64,000 bases of DNA. Source: Sphingobium terrigena (GTDB lineage Bacteria; Pseudomonadota; Alphaproteobacteria; Sphingomonadales; Sphingomonadaceae). Under the pieces are notes generated by a model, which worked only from the letters and a program-made list of their open reading frames with translations, made no database searches and was not told the DNA's origin. A program made the position numbers and the translations under genes. Where the stretch lies: positions 62,001 to 126,000 of the forward strand of contig NZ_QVRA01000007.1 in assembly GCF_003591655.1 (NCBI RefSeq), given 5' to 3'. Of this stretch, positions 34,336 through 42,902 are shown piece by piece; positions within the stretch are counted from its first letter, which is position 1; each line of letters opens with the position of its first letter.

Positions 34336-34980
34336 TCAAAGCCGCAACACCCCGCCCCGCACTGCATAGCCGCGATACAGCGCCCGCACGCTCGGCTCAC
34401 CGCCGACATCGCGCGCAACCGCCTCGATCGCGTCGCCCAGCACCGCGCGCGGCGTCACATGGAAACGCGCCAGCCATCCGAACAGGACCGCGCGCCACGC
34501 GCCGGGCAGCCGCTCCTGCTGGCCGAAATCCACCACCTCCAGCCGCCCGCCCGGCGCGACACAGAGCGCAGCCTGGCGCAATGCGGCTTCCCAGTCGGGG
34601 ATCATCGACAGCGCATAGCTGATGAACACCCGGTCGAACGTCGCCCGCCCGAACAGCGCTTGCGGATCAAAATCCACCGCATCGCCCCGCGCCAGCCTGA
34701 CGCGGCAGGCCATGCCCACCCGCTCCACCGCAATCTGCGCGGTGTCCAGCATCGCCTGCGAAATATCGACGCCATAGAGCCGCGCATGGGGCCAGACCTT
34801 GCCCACCGCGATCAGATTGCGCCCGGTGCCGCAGCCAATTTCCAGCACGCTGCCGCCCGATGGCGGGGCCAGATCGGCGATCAGGCCATCACGCCCCAGC
34901 AGATAATATTTGCGCGTGATATCATAAATATGCCGCTGCCACCGATAGGTGCCGTCCATCAACCGCCCATGGTCGCTCAT
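34336..34980 (-). CDS. btaB: BtaB-like methyltransferase, betaine lipid synthesis
   Basis: 214 residues. Class I SAM-dependent methyltransferase with motif I VLEIGCGTGRNL, YGVDISQAMLD and the post-motif GGRLEVVDFGQQERLP. The N-terminal RWQRHIYDITRKYYLLGRDG matches BtaB, which adds three methyl groups to diacylglyceryl-homoserine to give the betaine lipid DGTS. The assignment is strengthened by the adjacent btaA, whose stop overlaps this start (TGATG). The length equals that of Rhodobacter BtaB. Confidence 0.88.
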   Translation of the reverse strand: MSDHGRLMDGTYRWQRHIYDITRKYYLLGRDGLIADLAPPSGGSVLEIGCGTGRNLIAVGKVWPHARLYGVDISQAMLDTAQIAVERVGMACRVRLARGDAVDFDPQALFGRATFDRVFISYALSMIPDWEAALRQAALCVAPGGRLEVVDFGQQERLPGAWRAVLFGWLARFHVTPRAVLGDAIEAVARDVGGEPSVRALYRGYAVRGGVLRL

Positions 34981-36197
34981 CACGCGTCCTTCAGCACATA
35001 GAGATGCACGCCGCCATAAATGGCCGACCGGTCGCGCGCGGTGTAATCCAGTGACGCCTCGGCCTGATACGCCCATTGGTCCATCACCGCGTTCACGACC
35101 CGTCCGGGCAGGATGCTTGGCTCCCCCGCCGTGCGGAACAGCACCCGCGCGCCCGGTTTCGCGGTCCGCGTGATCTGCGCCCACAGCGCGTTCAACTGAT
35201 CGTCATCCATCCAGTCCTGCGCATCCAGCAGGACATAGCGATCCGCCGACGCGGCGGGCTGATCACGCAGGAAATCGGTGAAATTGACATGCCGCACATC
35301 GACCCGGTCCGCCCGCGCCCGCACCGCGTCATGATTGGCGGCCTGCAAATAGGGCGGCAACGGCCCCTCACCCCCTGCATAGCCCCGCCCGAACGCCTGC
35401 ACCGCGAAATAGTTATCCTTCAAATCAAAATCACAGGCCAGTTTCTTCAGACGCGCTTTCAGCACCGCGTCCATCCGATCATCGCCCGCCAGCGCCTCGA
35501 ACTGGGCGGGCGGAATGCCAAGGCCAAAGAGCGAGGCGGGCTGGCTGGTCAGCCAGCGCACAAAGCCCTTGTCGAAAATCGGCGCCAGCTCCGCCTCGAA
35601 AATCACCCGCTGCTCGGCCAGCGTCGTGGCGTCCAGCATCCGCCGGGGATTGACGCCATGCAGCCGCGCCAGCCAATGCGCCGCCCCGATGAAGCGCCCC
35701 AGCAGGCCATGCTTGTAGATGCCGCGCGCAAAGCCGCCGATCCGCCGCCGCCCAATGAGGTCGCGCCCTTCCCAGTAACGCCGCGTCGCCTCGTCCAGAT
35801 GCGGGGCCACCACATCCCGATAGGCCGCGACATTCTCCCGGCTGTCTGCCTGTGCGAAGAAACGGTGGAAGGCCGCATGATCAGGCAATGTCCGCGCCGC
35901 CATCAGCTTCAATCGATTAAGCGCGATATGCGCAGTGTTGAGGTCAACCGCCGTAATCTTCGCCGGATCGGCGGTCAGATAGGACAGGACATTGCAGCCC
36001 CCCGAAGCGATCGTCACGACATGGCAGTCGGGCGTAATCGCCAGCGCCTCCATATCCACCGCCGGGTCCTCCCAAATCTGGGCATAGACCAGACCCCGGA
36101 ACGCAAAGGTAAAGGCGCGCTCCAGTAGCCCCTGCTTGGACAGATGACGGTGGCGATGCACCGCGCGCGTGATGTTTTTATGGGCCGGTGCCGCCAT
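34980..36197 (-). CDS. btaA: BtaA-like 3-amino-3-carboxypropyl transferase (DUF3419)
   Basis: 405 residues. Transfers the 3-amino-3-carboxypropyl group of SAM to diacylglycerol, the first step of DGTS synthesis. Visible features: LVYAQIWEDPAVDMEAL near the start, the SAM-binding VTIASGGCNVLSYLTADP, and AVDLNTAHIALNRLKL. The end reads LFRTAGEPSILPGRV. The ATG at 36197 follows GGAGG with 10-base spacing; a TTG at 36206 is less likely. It heads the btaA-btaB pair. Such lipids replace phospholipids under phosphate limitation in other alphaproteobacteria; no Pho box was identified here. Confidence 0.9.
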   Translation of the reverse strand: MAAPAHKNITRAVHRHRHLSKQGLLERAFTFAFRGLVYAQIWEDPAVDMEALAITPDCHVVTIASGGCNVLSYLTADPAKITAVDLNTAHIALNRLKLMAARTLPDHAAFHRFFAQADSRENVAAYRDVVAPHLDEATRRYWEGRDLIGRRRIGGFARGIYKHGLLGRFIGAAHWLARLHGVNPRRMLDATTLAEQRVIFEAELAPIFDKGFVRWLTSQPASLFGLGIPPAQFEALAGDDRMDAVLKARLKKLACDFDLKDNYFAVQAFGRGYAGGEGPLPPYLQAANHDAVRARADRVDVRHVNFTDFLRDQPAASADRYVLLDAQDWMDDDQLNALWAQITRTAKPGARVLFRTAGEPSILPGRVVNAVMDQWAYQAEASLDYTARDRSAIYGGVHLYVLKDA

Positions 36198-36346
36198 GCT
36201 GTTCAAGCCTCCTCGCTATCGGGTCGTGGCGTGGCCCATAGGGCAACTGCGCGTCGTCACCGTGACGATAGCGTTACGTCGGTGTGACTAGAATGTTGGG
36301 GACCAGCTTGCGGAACCGGCGGCGCTCTCACATCTTCTGGACCTAT

Positions 36347-37339
36347 ATGGCCCATTGGATCGAACCCCACCCCACCGGCATCTATGTCCGCCCCGCCGAT
36401 GCGTGGATCGACCCGTCCGTCCCGCGCGAGCGCGCATTGGTCACGCATGGCCATGCCGATCATGCGCGCGGCGGCCATGGCCATGTCTGGGCAACGCGCG
36501 AGACGCTGGCGATCATGGCGTTGCGCTACGGCACCGCGTCCGGCACCCCGGTCGGCTATGGCGAGGAAATTCGGCTGGGCGGCGTCACCATCCGCTACGT
36601 GCCAGCGGGCCATGTGCTGGGATCGGCGCAGATCGTCCTGACCCATGCGGGCGAGCGCGTCGTCGTCACCGGCGATTACAAGCGCCGTCCAGACCCCACC
36701 TGCCTGCCGTTCGAGCCGGTCCCCTGCGACATTTTCGTCACCGAAGCGACCTTCGGCCTGCCCGTATTCCGCCACCCTGATACGGGCAGCGAGATCGACC
36801 GGCTGCTCGCCGCGCTTCACGCCAACCCGGACCGCTCCGTGCTGGTCGGCGCCTATGCGCTGGGCAAGGCGCAGCGGGTCATCTGCGAACTGCGCGCCCG
36901 CGGCCACCACGACCCGATCTACCTCCACGGCGCGATGGAACGCATGTGCAATCTCTATGTCGAACTCGGTGTCGAGATGGGCGACCTGCGCCCTGCCACA
37001 GGCGTTGCGGCAAAGGACATGCGCGGCGCGATCATCGTCGCCCCGCCCTCCGCCCTCAACGACCGCTGGAGCCGCCGCCTGCCCGATCCGATCACCGCCA
37101 TGGCATCCGGCTGGATGCGCGTGCGCCAGCGCGCCCGGCAGAAGAATGTCGAACTCCCGCTGATCCTTTCCGATCATGCCGACTGGGACGAACTGACCGA
37201 CACCATCCGCGAGGTTGCCCCCACCGAAACCTGGATCACCCACGGGCGCGAGGAAGCTTTGCTCCATTGGTGCATGACCCACCAGATCAGGGCGCGGGCG
37301 CTAGCGCTGGTCGGGCGGGACGATGAGGAGGAAGGGTGA
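36347..37339 (+). CDS. Ligase-associated DNA exonuclease, metallo-beta-lactamase fold
   Basis: 330 residues. The metal site VTHGHADHARGG is the HxHxDH motif, followed by VPAGHVLGSAQIVLTH and VVTGDYKRRPDPTCLPFE, as in SNM1/Pso2-like beta-CASP nucleases; the late LILSDHADWDEL carries another metal ligand. The family is found next to an ATP-dependent ligase and a helicase, and is thought to process ends in a repair pathway. The ligase is the next gene (128 bases downstream, with a repeat in the gap), while the associated Lhr-type helicase is not in this window. The ATG at 36347 opens on the conserved WIEPHPTGIYVRPADAWIDP. Confidence 0.9.
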   Translation: MAHWIEPHPTGIYVRPADAWIDPSVPRERALVTHGHADHARGGHGHVWATRETLAIMALRYGTASGTPVGYGEEIRLGGVTIRYVPAGHVLGSAQIVLTHAGERVVVTGDYKRRPDPTCLPFEPVPCDIFVTEATFGLPVFRHPDTGSEIDRLLAALHANPDRSVLVGAYALGKAQRVICELRARGHHDPIYLHGAMERMCNLYVELGVEMGDLRPATGVAAKDMRGAIIVAPPSALNDRWSRRLPDPITAMASGWMRVRQRARQKNVELPLILSDHADWDELTDTIREVAPTETWITHGREEALLHWCMTHQIRARALALVGRDDEEEG

Positions 37340-37352
37340 TTATGCTCCATAA

Positions 37353-37451
37353 TCCGTTCGCCCTGAGCCTGTCGAAGGGTATGGCTGAGCGAAGTCGAAG
37401 CCCCTTCGCTCCGCTCAGTAGAAGGCTTCGACTTCGCTCAGCCCGAACGGA
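37353..37451. repeat. Palindromic intergenic repeat
   Basis: TCCGTTCGCCCTGAGCCTG at the left and CTTCGCTCAGCCCGAACGGA at the right are imperfect inverted copies, with GTCGAAGGG and CCCCTTCGCT inner pairs. This kind of unit is scattered through sphingomonad chromosomes. It sits between the exonuclease and ligase genes. Confidence 0.75.
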
Positions 37452-37466
37452 TCGGGGTGTCTTTCG

Positions 37467-39050
37467 ATGAGACCCTTCTCCCAACTGCTCGACGCGCTCG
37501 TCTATACCCGTTCGCGCAACGGCAAACTCGCGCTGATCGCCGCCTATCTCCGCGCCGCGCCGGACCCGGATCGCGGCTGGGCGCTCGCCGCGCTCACCGG
37601 CAACCTCGACCTCAAGGCCGTCAAATCCTCCGCCATCGGGGAGATGATCCGCGCCCGCGTCGATCCGGTCCTTTACGAGATGAGCCGCGATTATGTTGGC
37701 GACCTTGCAGAAACCGTCGCCCTGCTCTGGCCGACGCCGCCGGGCGAACCGCCCGATCTGGACGATGGCACGCTGACGCTCGCGACCGTTGTCGATCGTC
37801 TCCACGCCACCAGCCGCGCCGCCGCGCCCGATGCGCTGGCGCAGATGATGGACCATCTTGACGCCTCAGGCCGCTTTGCCCTGCTCAAACTCGCCACAGG
37901 CGGCCTGCGCGTCGGCATCTCCGCCCGCCTTGCCAAGACCGGCTTCGCGCAAGCTTTCGGCCTCAACGTCGACGATGTCGAGCAAGTCTGGCACGCCCTC
38001 TCGCCACCCTACACCGCCCTGTTCGACTGGGCCGAAGGCCGCGCCGCCCGCCCTGATCCGGCAGGCACGCCCTTCTTCCGCCCGTTCATGCTCGCCCACC
38101 CGCTCGAAGCCGACAGCGTGGACTTGGCGGACTATGCCGCCGAGTGGAAATGGGACGGCATCCGCATCCAGATCGTTGGCACGGGCAGCGAAACCCGCCT
38201 CTACAGCCGCGCTGGCGACGATATCTCCGCCAGCTTCCCCGAAATCGCCGCCGCCTTCACCGGCCATGCCGTGCTGGATGGCGAGTTACTGGTGCGCGGC
38301 GAGTTTCAGGGTGGAGAGGCCGCCAGCTTCAACGCCCTGCAACAGCGGCTCGGTCGCAAGCTGGTCAGCGCCAGGATGCAGGCCGACTATCCCGCCTTCG
38401 TCCGCCTCTACGACCTGCTGCTGGAGGGCGACGAAGATTTGCGCGCCCTGCCATGGGCGCAACGCCGCGCCCGGCTTGAAGCCACTATGCCGCACCTCGA
38501 CGCCTCCCGCTTCGACCTGTCCGCCATCATCGACGCCCCCGATTTCGACGCCCTCGCCGACATCCGCGCCGGCGCCCGCGACGCCGCGATCGAGGGCGTG
38601 ATGCTCAAACGCCGTGACAGCCCCTATGTCGCCGGGCGCAAGGCCGCACTCTGGTATAAATGGAAACGCGATCCGCTGACCGCCGACTGCGTCATGATGT
38701 ACGCCCAGCGCGGCCACGGCAAACGCTCCTCCTTCTATTCCGACTATACGTTCGGCTGCTGGACGGCAGACGGCGAGTTGCACCCGGTGGGCAAAGCCTA
38801 TAGCGGCTTCACCGACGAGGAATTGAAATGGCTGGACCGCTTCGTCCGCCAAAACACGGTCGCCCGCTTCGGCCCGGTGCGGGAGGTGGAAAAGACGCTG
38901 GTGCTGGAAGTCGCGTTCGATAGCATCCACGATAGCAAACGCCACAAATCCGGCCTCGCCATGCGCTTCCCCCGGATTGCCCGCATCCGGCGCGACAAAC
39001 CAGCGGCAGAGGCGGACACGGTGGAGGGATTGCGGAAACTGGTCCGCTGA
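37467..39050 (+). CDS. ATP-dependent DNA ligase (exonuclease-associated type)
   Basis: 527 residues. The adenylation motif EWKWDGIRIQ places the nucleophile at Lys228. Also present are the nucleotidyltransferase motifs DGELLVRGEF, EGVMLKRRDSPYVAGRK and YKWKRDP, and a C-terminal OB-fold. The N-terminal 200 residues are the DNA-binding domain seen in LigB/Lig1-like enzymes. It seals nicks with ATP and is a repair ligase additional to the replicative NAD-dependent one. Pairing with the upstream nuclease matches the cisplatin-damage-response ligase family. Confidence 0.92.
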   Translation: MRPFSQLLDALVYTRSRNGKLALIAAYLRAAPDPDRGWALAALTGNLDLKAVKSSAIGEMIRARVDPVLYEMSRDYVGDLAETVALLWPTPPGEPPDLDDGTLTLATVVDRLHATSRAAAPDALAQMMDHLDASGRFALLKLATGGLRVGISARLAKTGFAQAFGLNVDDVEQVWHALSPPYTALFDWAEGRAARPDPAGTPFFRPFMLAHPLEADSVDLADYAAEWKWDGIRIQIVGTGSETRLYSRAGDDISASFPEIAAAFTGHAVLDGELLVRGEFQGGEAASFNALQQRLGRKLVSARMQADYPAFVRLYDLLLEGDEDLRALPWAQRRARLEATMPHLDASRFDLSAIIDAPDFDALADIRAGARDAAIEGVMLKRRDSPYVAGRKAALWYKWKRDPLTADCVMMYAQRGHGKRSSFYSDYTFGCWTADGELHPVGKAYSGFTDEELKWLDRFVRQNTVARFGPVREVEKTLVLEVAFDSIHDSKRHKSGLAMRFPRIARIRRDKPAAEADTVEGLRKLVR

Positions 39051-39081
39051 CTATCCTCTATCGCAGAGAGGAACCCACCCG

Positions 39082-39429
39082 ATGCCCTACACCGGACACT
39101 GCCACTGCGGCGCTGTCACCTTCACCGTCGCCACCGATGCGCCGACCGAAGCGATGACCTGCAACTGTTCCCATTGCCATGCCAAGGGGCTGGTCCTGAC
39201 CTTCGTCCCCGCCGACCAGTTCGCGCTGGACAGCGGCGCAGACCATCTGACCGACTATCATTTCTACAAGCACGCTATCACGCATCAATTCTGCCGCACC
39301 TGCGGAACCCAGCCCTTTGCGCTCGGCCAATCCGCTACGGCACCGATGCGCGCGATCAACCTGCGCTGCGTCACGTCGATCGACATCGACACGCTGACCA
39401 TCACCAAAGTGGACGGCGCGAGTTTCTGA
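39082..39429 (+). CDS. GFA-family zinc protein
   Basis: 115 residues. Two zinc sites by pattern: CHCGAVTF near residue 7 with CNCSHC near 34, and CRTCGTQPF near 77. The family is named after glutathione-dependent formaldehyde-activating enzyme, but most members have unknown function. The ATG at 39082 lies after AGAGAGGAACCC and starts exactly at the domain. It follows the ligase by 31 bases and may be co-transcribed. A shared bidirectional terminator follows. Confidence 0.88.
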   Translation: MPYTGHCHCGAVTFTVATDAPTEAMTCNCSHCHAKGLVLTFVPADQFALDSGADHLTDYHFYKHAITHQFCRTCGTQPFALGQSATAPMRAINLRCVTSIDIDTLTITKVDGASF

Positions 39430-39440
39430 GCCACAAATAA

Positions 39441-39475
39441 ACGGGCCGATGGCAAGGGGGCAGCCATCGGCCCGT
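39441..39475. terminator. Bidirectional terminator
   Basis: ACGGGCCGATGGC and GCCATCGGCCCGT form a 13-bp perfect stem between two converging genes. On the minus strand it is followed by TTATTTGTGG. Confidence 0.75.
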
Positions 39476-39501
39476 CGGCCATCACATCATTTTGACAGGG
39501 A

Positions 39502-40065
39502 TCAGGGCATCAATACCGTGTCGATGACGTGGATGACGCCGTTGGACTGATTGACGTCGGCGATGGTGATCTTGGCCGATCCGCCCTTCGCGTCGGTGAC
39601 ATACCAGTCATTGCCCTTCTGCCACACGGTCAGGGTTTCGCCCTGCGCGGTGGTCAGCACGGCCTTGCCGCCATTGGTCGCGGCCTTGGCGGCAATATCG
39701 GCCGCGTTCATCTTGCCCGGCACGACATGATAGGTCAGCACGCCGGTCAGCGTCGCCTTATTCTCCGGCTTCAGCAGCGTATCGACCGTGCCTGCGGGCA
39801 GCTTGGCGAAGGCGGCATTGGTCGGCGCGAACACGGTGAACGGCCCCGCGCTCTTGAGCGTATCGACCAGACCAGCCGCCTTGACCGCGGCGACCAGCGT
39901 GGTGTGGTCCTTGGAATTGACCGCATTATCGACAATATCCTTGGTGGGATACATGGCCGCGCCGCCGACCATCGGGCTCTTGGCCATCTGCGCCTGGGCA
40001 ATCCCGCCGCCGCTGGCCGTCACTATGATGCTGGCGAGGGCGATCGTCATGGGGGGAAATTTCAT
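39502..40065 (-). CDS. Exported fasciclin-domain protein
   Basis: 187 residues. A signal peptide (MTIALASIIVTASGGGIAQA) leads into one FAS1 domain: DHTTLVAAVKAAGLVDTLKS, GPFTVFAPTNAAFAKLPAG, and VLTYHVVPGKM, ending with SNGVIHVIDTVLMP. FAS1 domains act in adhesion or cell-surface interaction; the role in sphingomonads is not established. The ATG at 40065 was chosen because the signal peptide follows at once. It is a single-gene unit. Confidence 0.9.
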   Translation of the reverse strand: MKFPPMTIALASIIVTASGGGIAQAQMAKSPMVGGAAMYPTKDIVDNAVNSKDHTTLVAAVKAAGLVDTLKSAGPFTVFAPTNAAFAKLPAGTVDTLLKPENKATLTGVLTYHVVPGKMNAADIAAKAATNGGKAVLTTAQGETLTVWQKGNDWYVTDAKGGSAKITIADVNQSNGVIHVIDTVLMP

Positions 40066-40269
40066 GGGGGGGCATCCTTCTTCTATCTCCGCATCCCAAA
40101 TAGTGTCGGGGTGCGGCGCTGATACGCCTGAGGCGGGCTGATGGATGCAGGCATGACCTAAAGGACATCGGCGTAGGCCGCGCAATTGCACTGCGTCTTT
40201 GCGCTGTCATCCCAAGCCCCTATATGGGCGCTTTCGCGCGGGTCGTGCGGCATGGATATGGAGACGAGA

Positions 40270-41475
40270 TTGAGCAAGGTTCTGGTCATCGGCGCGGGCG
40301 GCGTCGGGTCGGTTGCGGTTCACAAGATGGCGATGAACAGCGATATATTCTCGCACATCACGCTGGCCAGCCGCCGCATCGTCAGTTGCGAAAAGGTCGC
40401 CGAATCAGTGCTGGCCCGCACCGGCGTGACCATCGACGTGGCGCAGGTGGATGCCGACGATGTCGCCGCCACCATCGCCCTGATCGAGAAGGTTCAGCCC
40501 AAGCTGGTCGTCAACCTGGCGCTGCCCTATCAGGATCTCAACATCATGGACGCCTGTCTGGCGACCAAAACCGATTATCTCGACACCGCTAATTACGAGC
40601 CGCGCGACACGCCCAAATTCGAATATGGCTGGCAATGGGCCTATCAGGAACGGTTCAAGGAAGCGGGCATCATGGCGCTGCTGGGGTCAGGTTTCGACCC
40701 CGGCGTCACCAGCGTGTTCGCCAGCTATATCAAGAAGCATCTGCTCGACACCATCGACACGCTCGACATTCTCGATTGCAATGGCGGCGACCATGGCCAG
40801 CATTTCGCCACCAACTTCAACCCGGAAATCAACATCCGCGAAGTGACCGCCCCGTCGCGTCACTGGGAAGGCGGAGAATGGGTCGAAGGCCCGGCTTTGA
40901 GCCACAAGCAGAGCTTCGATTTCGATCAGGTCGGGCCGAAGAATATGTACCTCATGTATCATGAGGAGCTGGAGAGCCTCGCCAAATTCTATCCCGAAAT
41001 CAAACGCATCCGTTTCTGGATGACGTTCGGCGACGCTTATCTCAAGCATCTGGAAGTCCTCCAGAATGTCGGCATGACCCGCATCGACCCGGTCATCTAT
41101 GAGGGCAAGGAGATCATCCCGCTCCAGTTCCTAAAAGCCGTGCTGCCCGAACCGTCGAGTCTGGGTTCCACCACCAAGGGCAAGACCAATATCGGCGACA
41201 TTGCGACCGGCACCAAGGATGGCGTCCAGAAAACCGTCTATGTCCTCAACATCTGCGATCATGAGGATGCCTATGCCGAAACCGGCAATCAGGCGGTCAG
41301 CTACACCACCGGCGTCCCCGCCATGATCGGTGCCGCCATGATGCTGACCGGCGCGTGGAAAGGGAAAGGCGTGTTCAACATCGAACAGTTTGATCCCGAT
41401 CCCTTCATGGACATGCTCAACAAGCATGGCCTGCCCTGGCAGGTAAAGGAACTGGACGCCCCGCTGGCGTTCTGA
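40270..41475 (+). CDS. Carboxynorspermidine/carboxyspermidine dehydrogenase
   Basis: 401 residues. Saccharopine-dehydrogenase-like fold with the NAD(P) site KVLVIGAGGVGSVAVHKMA. Further marks are LVVNLALPYQDL, DTANYEPRD, ALLGSGFDPGVTSVF and NGGDHGQHFATNFNPEIN. It joins aspartate semialdehyde to a diamine to make carboxy(nor)spermidine. I chose the TTG at 40270 because GGAG lies 6 bases upstream and it gives the usual start SKVLVIG; an in-frame ATG at 40252 lacks a ribosome site. With the next two genes it forms a complete polyamine route. Confidence 0.9.
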   Translation: MSKVLVIGAGGVGSVAVHKMAMNSDIFSHITLASRRIVSCEKVAESVLARTGVTIDVAQVDADDVAATIALIEKVQPKLVVNLALPYQDLNIMDACLATKTDYLDTANYEPRDTPKFEYGWQWAYQERFKEAGIMALLGSGFDPGVTSVFASYIKKHLLDTIDTLDILDCNGGDHGQHFATNFNPEINIREVTAPSRHWEGGEWVEGPALSHKQSFDFDQVGPKNMYLMYHEELESLAKFYPEIKRIRFWMTFGDAYLKHLEVLQNVGMTRIDPVIYEGKEIIPLQFLKAVLPEPSSLGSTTKGKTNIGDIATGTKDGVQKTVYVLNICDHEDAYAETGNQAVSYTTGVPAMIGAAMMLTGAWKGKGVFNIEQFDPDPFMDMLNKHGLPWQVKELDAPLAF

Positions 41476-41478
41476 CAC

Positions 41479-41561
41479 CCCGTCATCCCAGCGAACGCTG
41501 GGATCGCCCTTTTCTGTTGCGCCACAAGGAAGTGAGACCCCAGCTTTCGCTGGGGTGACGA
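41479..41561. repeat. REP-like palindromic pair
   Basis: CGTCATCCCAGCGAACGCTGGGAT on the left and ACCCCAGCTTTCGCTGGGGTGACG on the right are hairpins in inverted orientation, separated by about 32 bases. It is related to the unit around the GIY-YIG gene at the start of the window. Confidence 0.8.
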
Positions 41562-41579
41562 TGTGGCAGAGGATGTTTC

Positions 41580-42752
41580 ATGGAAACCAAAGCCGGCGAT
41601 CCCGCCGCCTTCGCGCATTTCGACCTGTATCGCGTCCCATCCCCCGCCTTCGTGGTGGATGAGGCCGCGATCCGGCGTAACCTTGCCATCCTCGCCGATG
41701 TCCGCGACCGCGCGGGCATCAAGGTGTTGGGCGCGCTCAAGGCCTTTTCCATGTGGTCGCTGGGCAGCGTGGTGGGCGAATATCTGGACGGCGTCTGCGC
41801 GTCGGGCCTCTACGAAGCGCGCCTTGGCCGCGAGGAGTATCAGGGCGAAGTCGCGACCTATTGCGCGGCGTACAAGCCGGACGACTTGGCCGAAATCCTC
41901 ACCATTTCCGACCATGTCATCTTCAACAGCCCCGGCCAGATCGCCCGCTTCAGGCCGCAGATCGACGCCGCCCGCGCGGCCGGGTACAGCTTCGACATCG
42001 GCCTGCGCATCAACCCGCAAAACCCCGAAGGCGAAGTCGCCAAATATGACCCGTCGCAACCGCACAGCCGCCTCGGCTTCCCGGTCAGCCAGCTGACGCC
42101 CGATCATCTGACTGGCGTGGACGGCATCCATTTCCATAATCTGTGCGAACAGGATCTTAGCCCCCTGGAGCGCACCTGGGCGGCGGTCGAACCCCATATC
42201 CTGCCGCACATCGCGACCCTCAAATGGCTCAACTTCGGCGGCGGCCATCACATCACCCGCGCCGATTATCAGCGCGACGACCTCATCGCCTTCCTCCAGG
42301 GCGTCAAGGCGCAGACCGGCCTCACCCTCTATCTGGAACCGGGCGAAGCGATGGCGCTCGATGCGGGCATCCTTGTCGGCGAAATTCTCGACGTCATCGA
42401 CAATGGCATGGAAGTCGCCATCACCGACATTAGCGCCACCTGCCACATGCCCGACGTGATCGAAGCACCCTATCGCCCCGCCATGCTCCATGAGCGCTCC
42501 GACGGCCCCCTGACGCGCCTTGGCGGGCCATCCTGTCTGGCAGGCGACATCATCGGCGACTATCGAGTCCCCGGTGGCGCAGAGCCCGGCGCACGTATCG
42601 CCTTCCTTGATCAGGCGCATTACTCGATGGTCAAGACCAACACGTTCAACGGCGTCCCTTTGCCCGCCATCTGGCTCTGGGACTCAACCACCGACAAACT
42701 CACGGAAATCCGCGCCTTTTCCTATCAGGATTTCAAGGCTCGCCTCTCCTGA
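41580..42752 (+). CDS. nspC: Carboxynorspermidine/carboxyspermidine decarboxylase
   Basis: 390 residues. PLP-dependent alanine-racemase-fold decarboxylase. PLP lysine in LGALKAFSMWS (Lys54). Other family marks: HSRLGFPVSQL, GIHFHNLCEQD, LNFGGGHHITR, YLEPGEAMALDAG and the catalytic cysteine region ISATCHMPDVIE. It decarboxylates carboxyspermidine to spermidine (or the nor-form to norspermidine). It follows the dehydrogenase with a REP-like repeat between them. Spermidine is the expected product in a Sphingobium-like host. Confidence 0.92.
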   Translation: METKAGDPAAFAHFDLYRVPSPAFVVDEAAIRRNLAILADVRDRAGIKVLGALKAFSMWSLGSVVGEYLDGVCASGLYEARLGREEYQGEVATYCAAYKPDDLAEILTISDHVIFNSPGQIARFRPQIDAARAAGYSFDIGLRINPQNPEGEVAKYDPSQPHSRLGFPVSQLTPDHLTGVDGIHFHNLCEQDLSPLERTWAAVEPHILPHIATLKWLNFGGGHHITRADYQRDDLIAFLQGVKAQTGLTLYLEPGEAMALDAGILVGEILDVIDNGMEVAITDISATCHMPDVIEAPYRPAMLHERSDGPLTRLGGPSCLAGDIIGDYRVPGGAEPGARIAFLDQAHYSMVKTNTFNGVPLPAIWLWDSTTDKLTEIRAFSYQDFKARLS

Positions 42753-42796
42753 AGCACGGTTCATACCCGCCCGCGCAACAAAATTTGCACATATGC

Positions 42797-42825
42797 TTTA
42801 CAGGGGGGTGGGCTGCGCATATAGC
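42797..42825 (+). promoter_or_regulatory. Promoter of the ornithine/lysine decarboxylase gene
   Basis: TTTACA (42797-42802), 17-base spacer, TATAGC (42820-42825). The predicted transcript would start near 42832 and begin with the structured leader. Confidence 0.45.
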
Positions 42826-42831
42826 GCCCTT

Positions 42832-42897
42832 CCGCTGCCCCATGGGACTTCCACCGCAAGGCAGCTTCTTATGCCCATGAACGACACTGGAGGTCCC
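42832..42897 (+). ncRNA. speF-like structured 5' leader
   Basis: A 66-base leader directly before an alphaproteobacterial ornithine/lysine decarboxylase, where the speF RNA motif is known to occur. GCTGCC (42834-42839) can pair with GGCAGC (42860-42865), and CATGGG (42841-42846) with CCCATG (42874-42879). The two pairings cross, so a pseudoknot is possible. The second lies 10 bases upstream of the ribosome site GGAGG (42889-42893). Family membership is from location and partial recall of the motif, not from a covariance search. Confidence 0.55.
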
Positions 42898-42902
42898 TTG
42901 AA

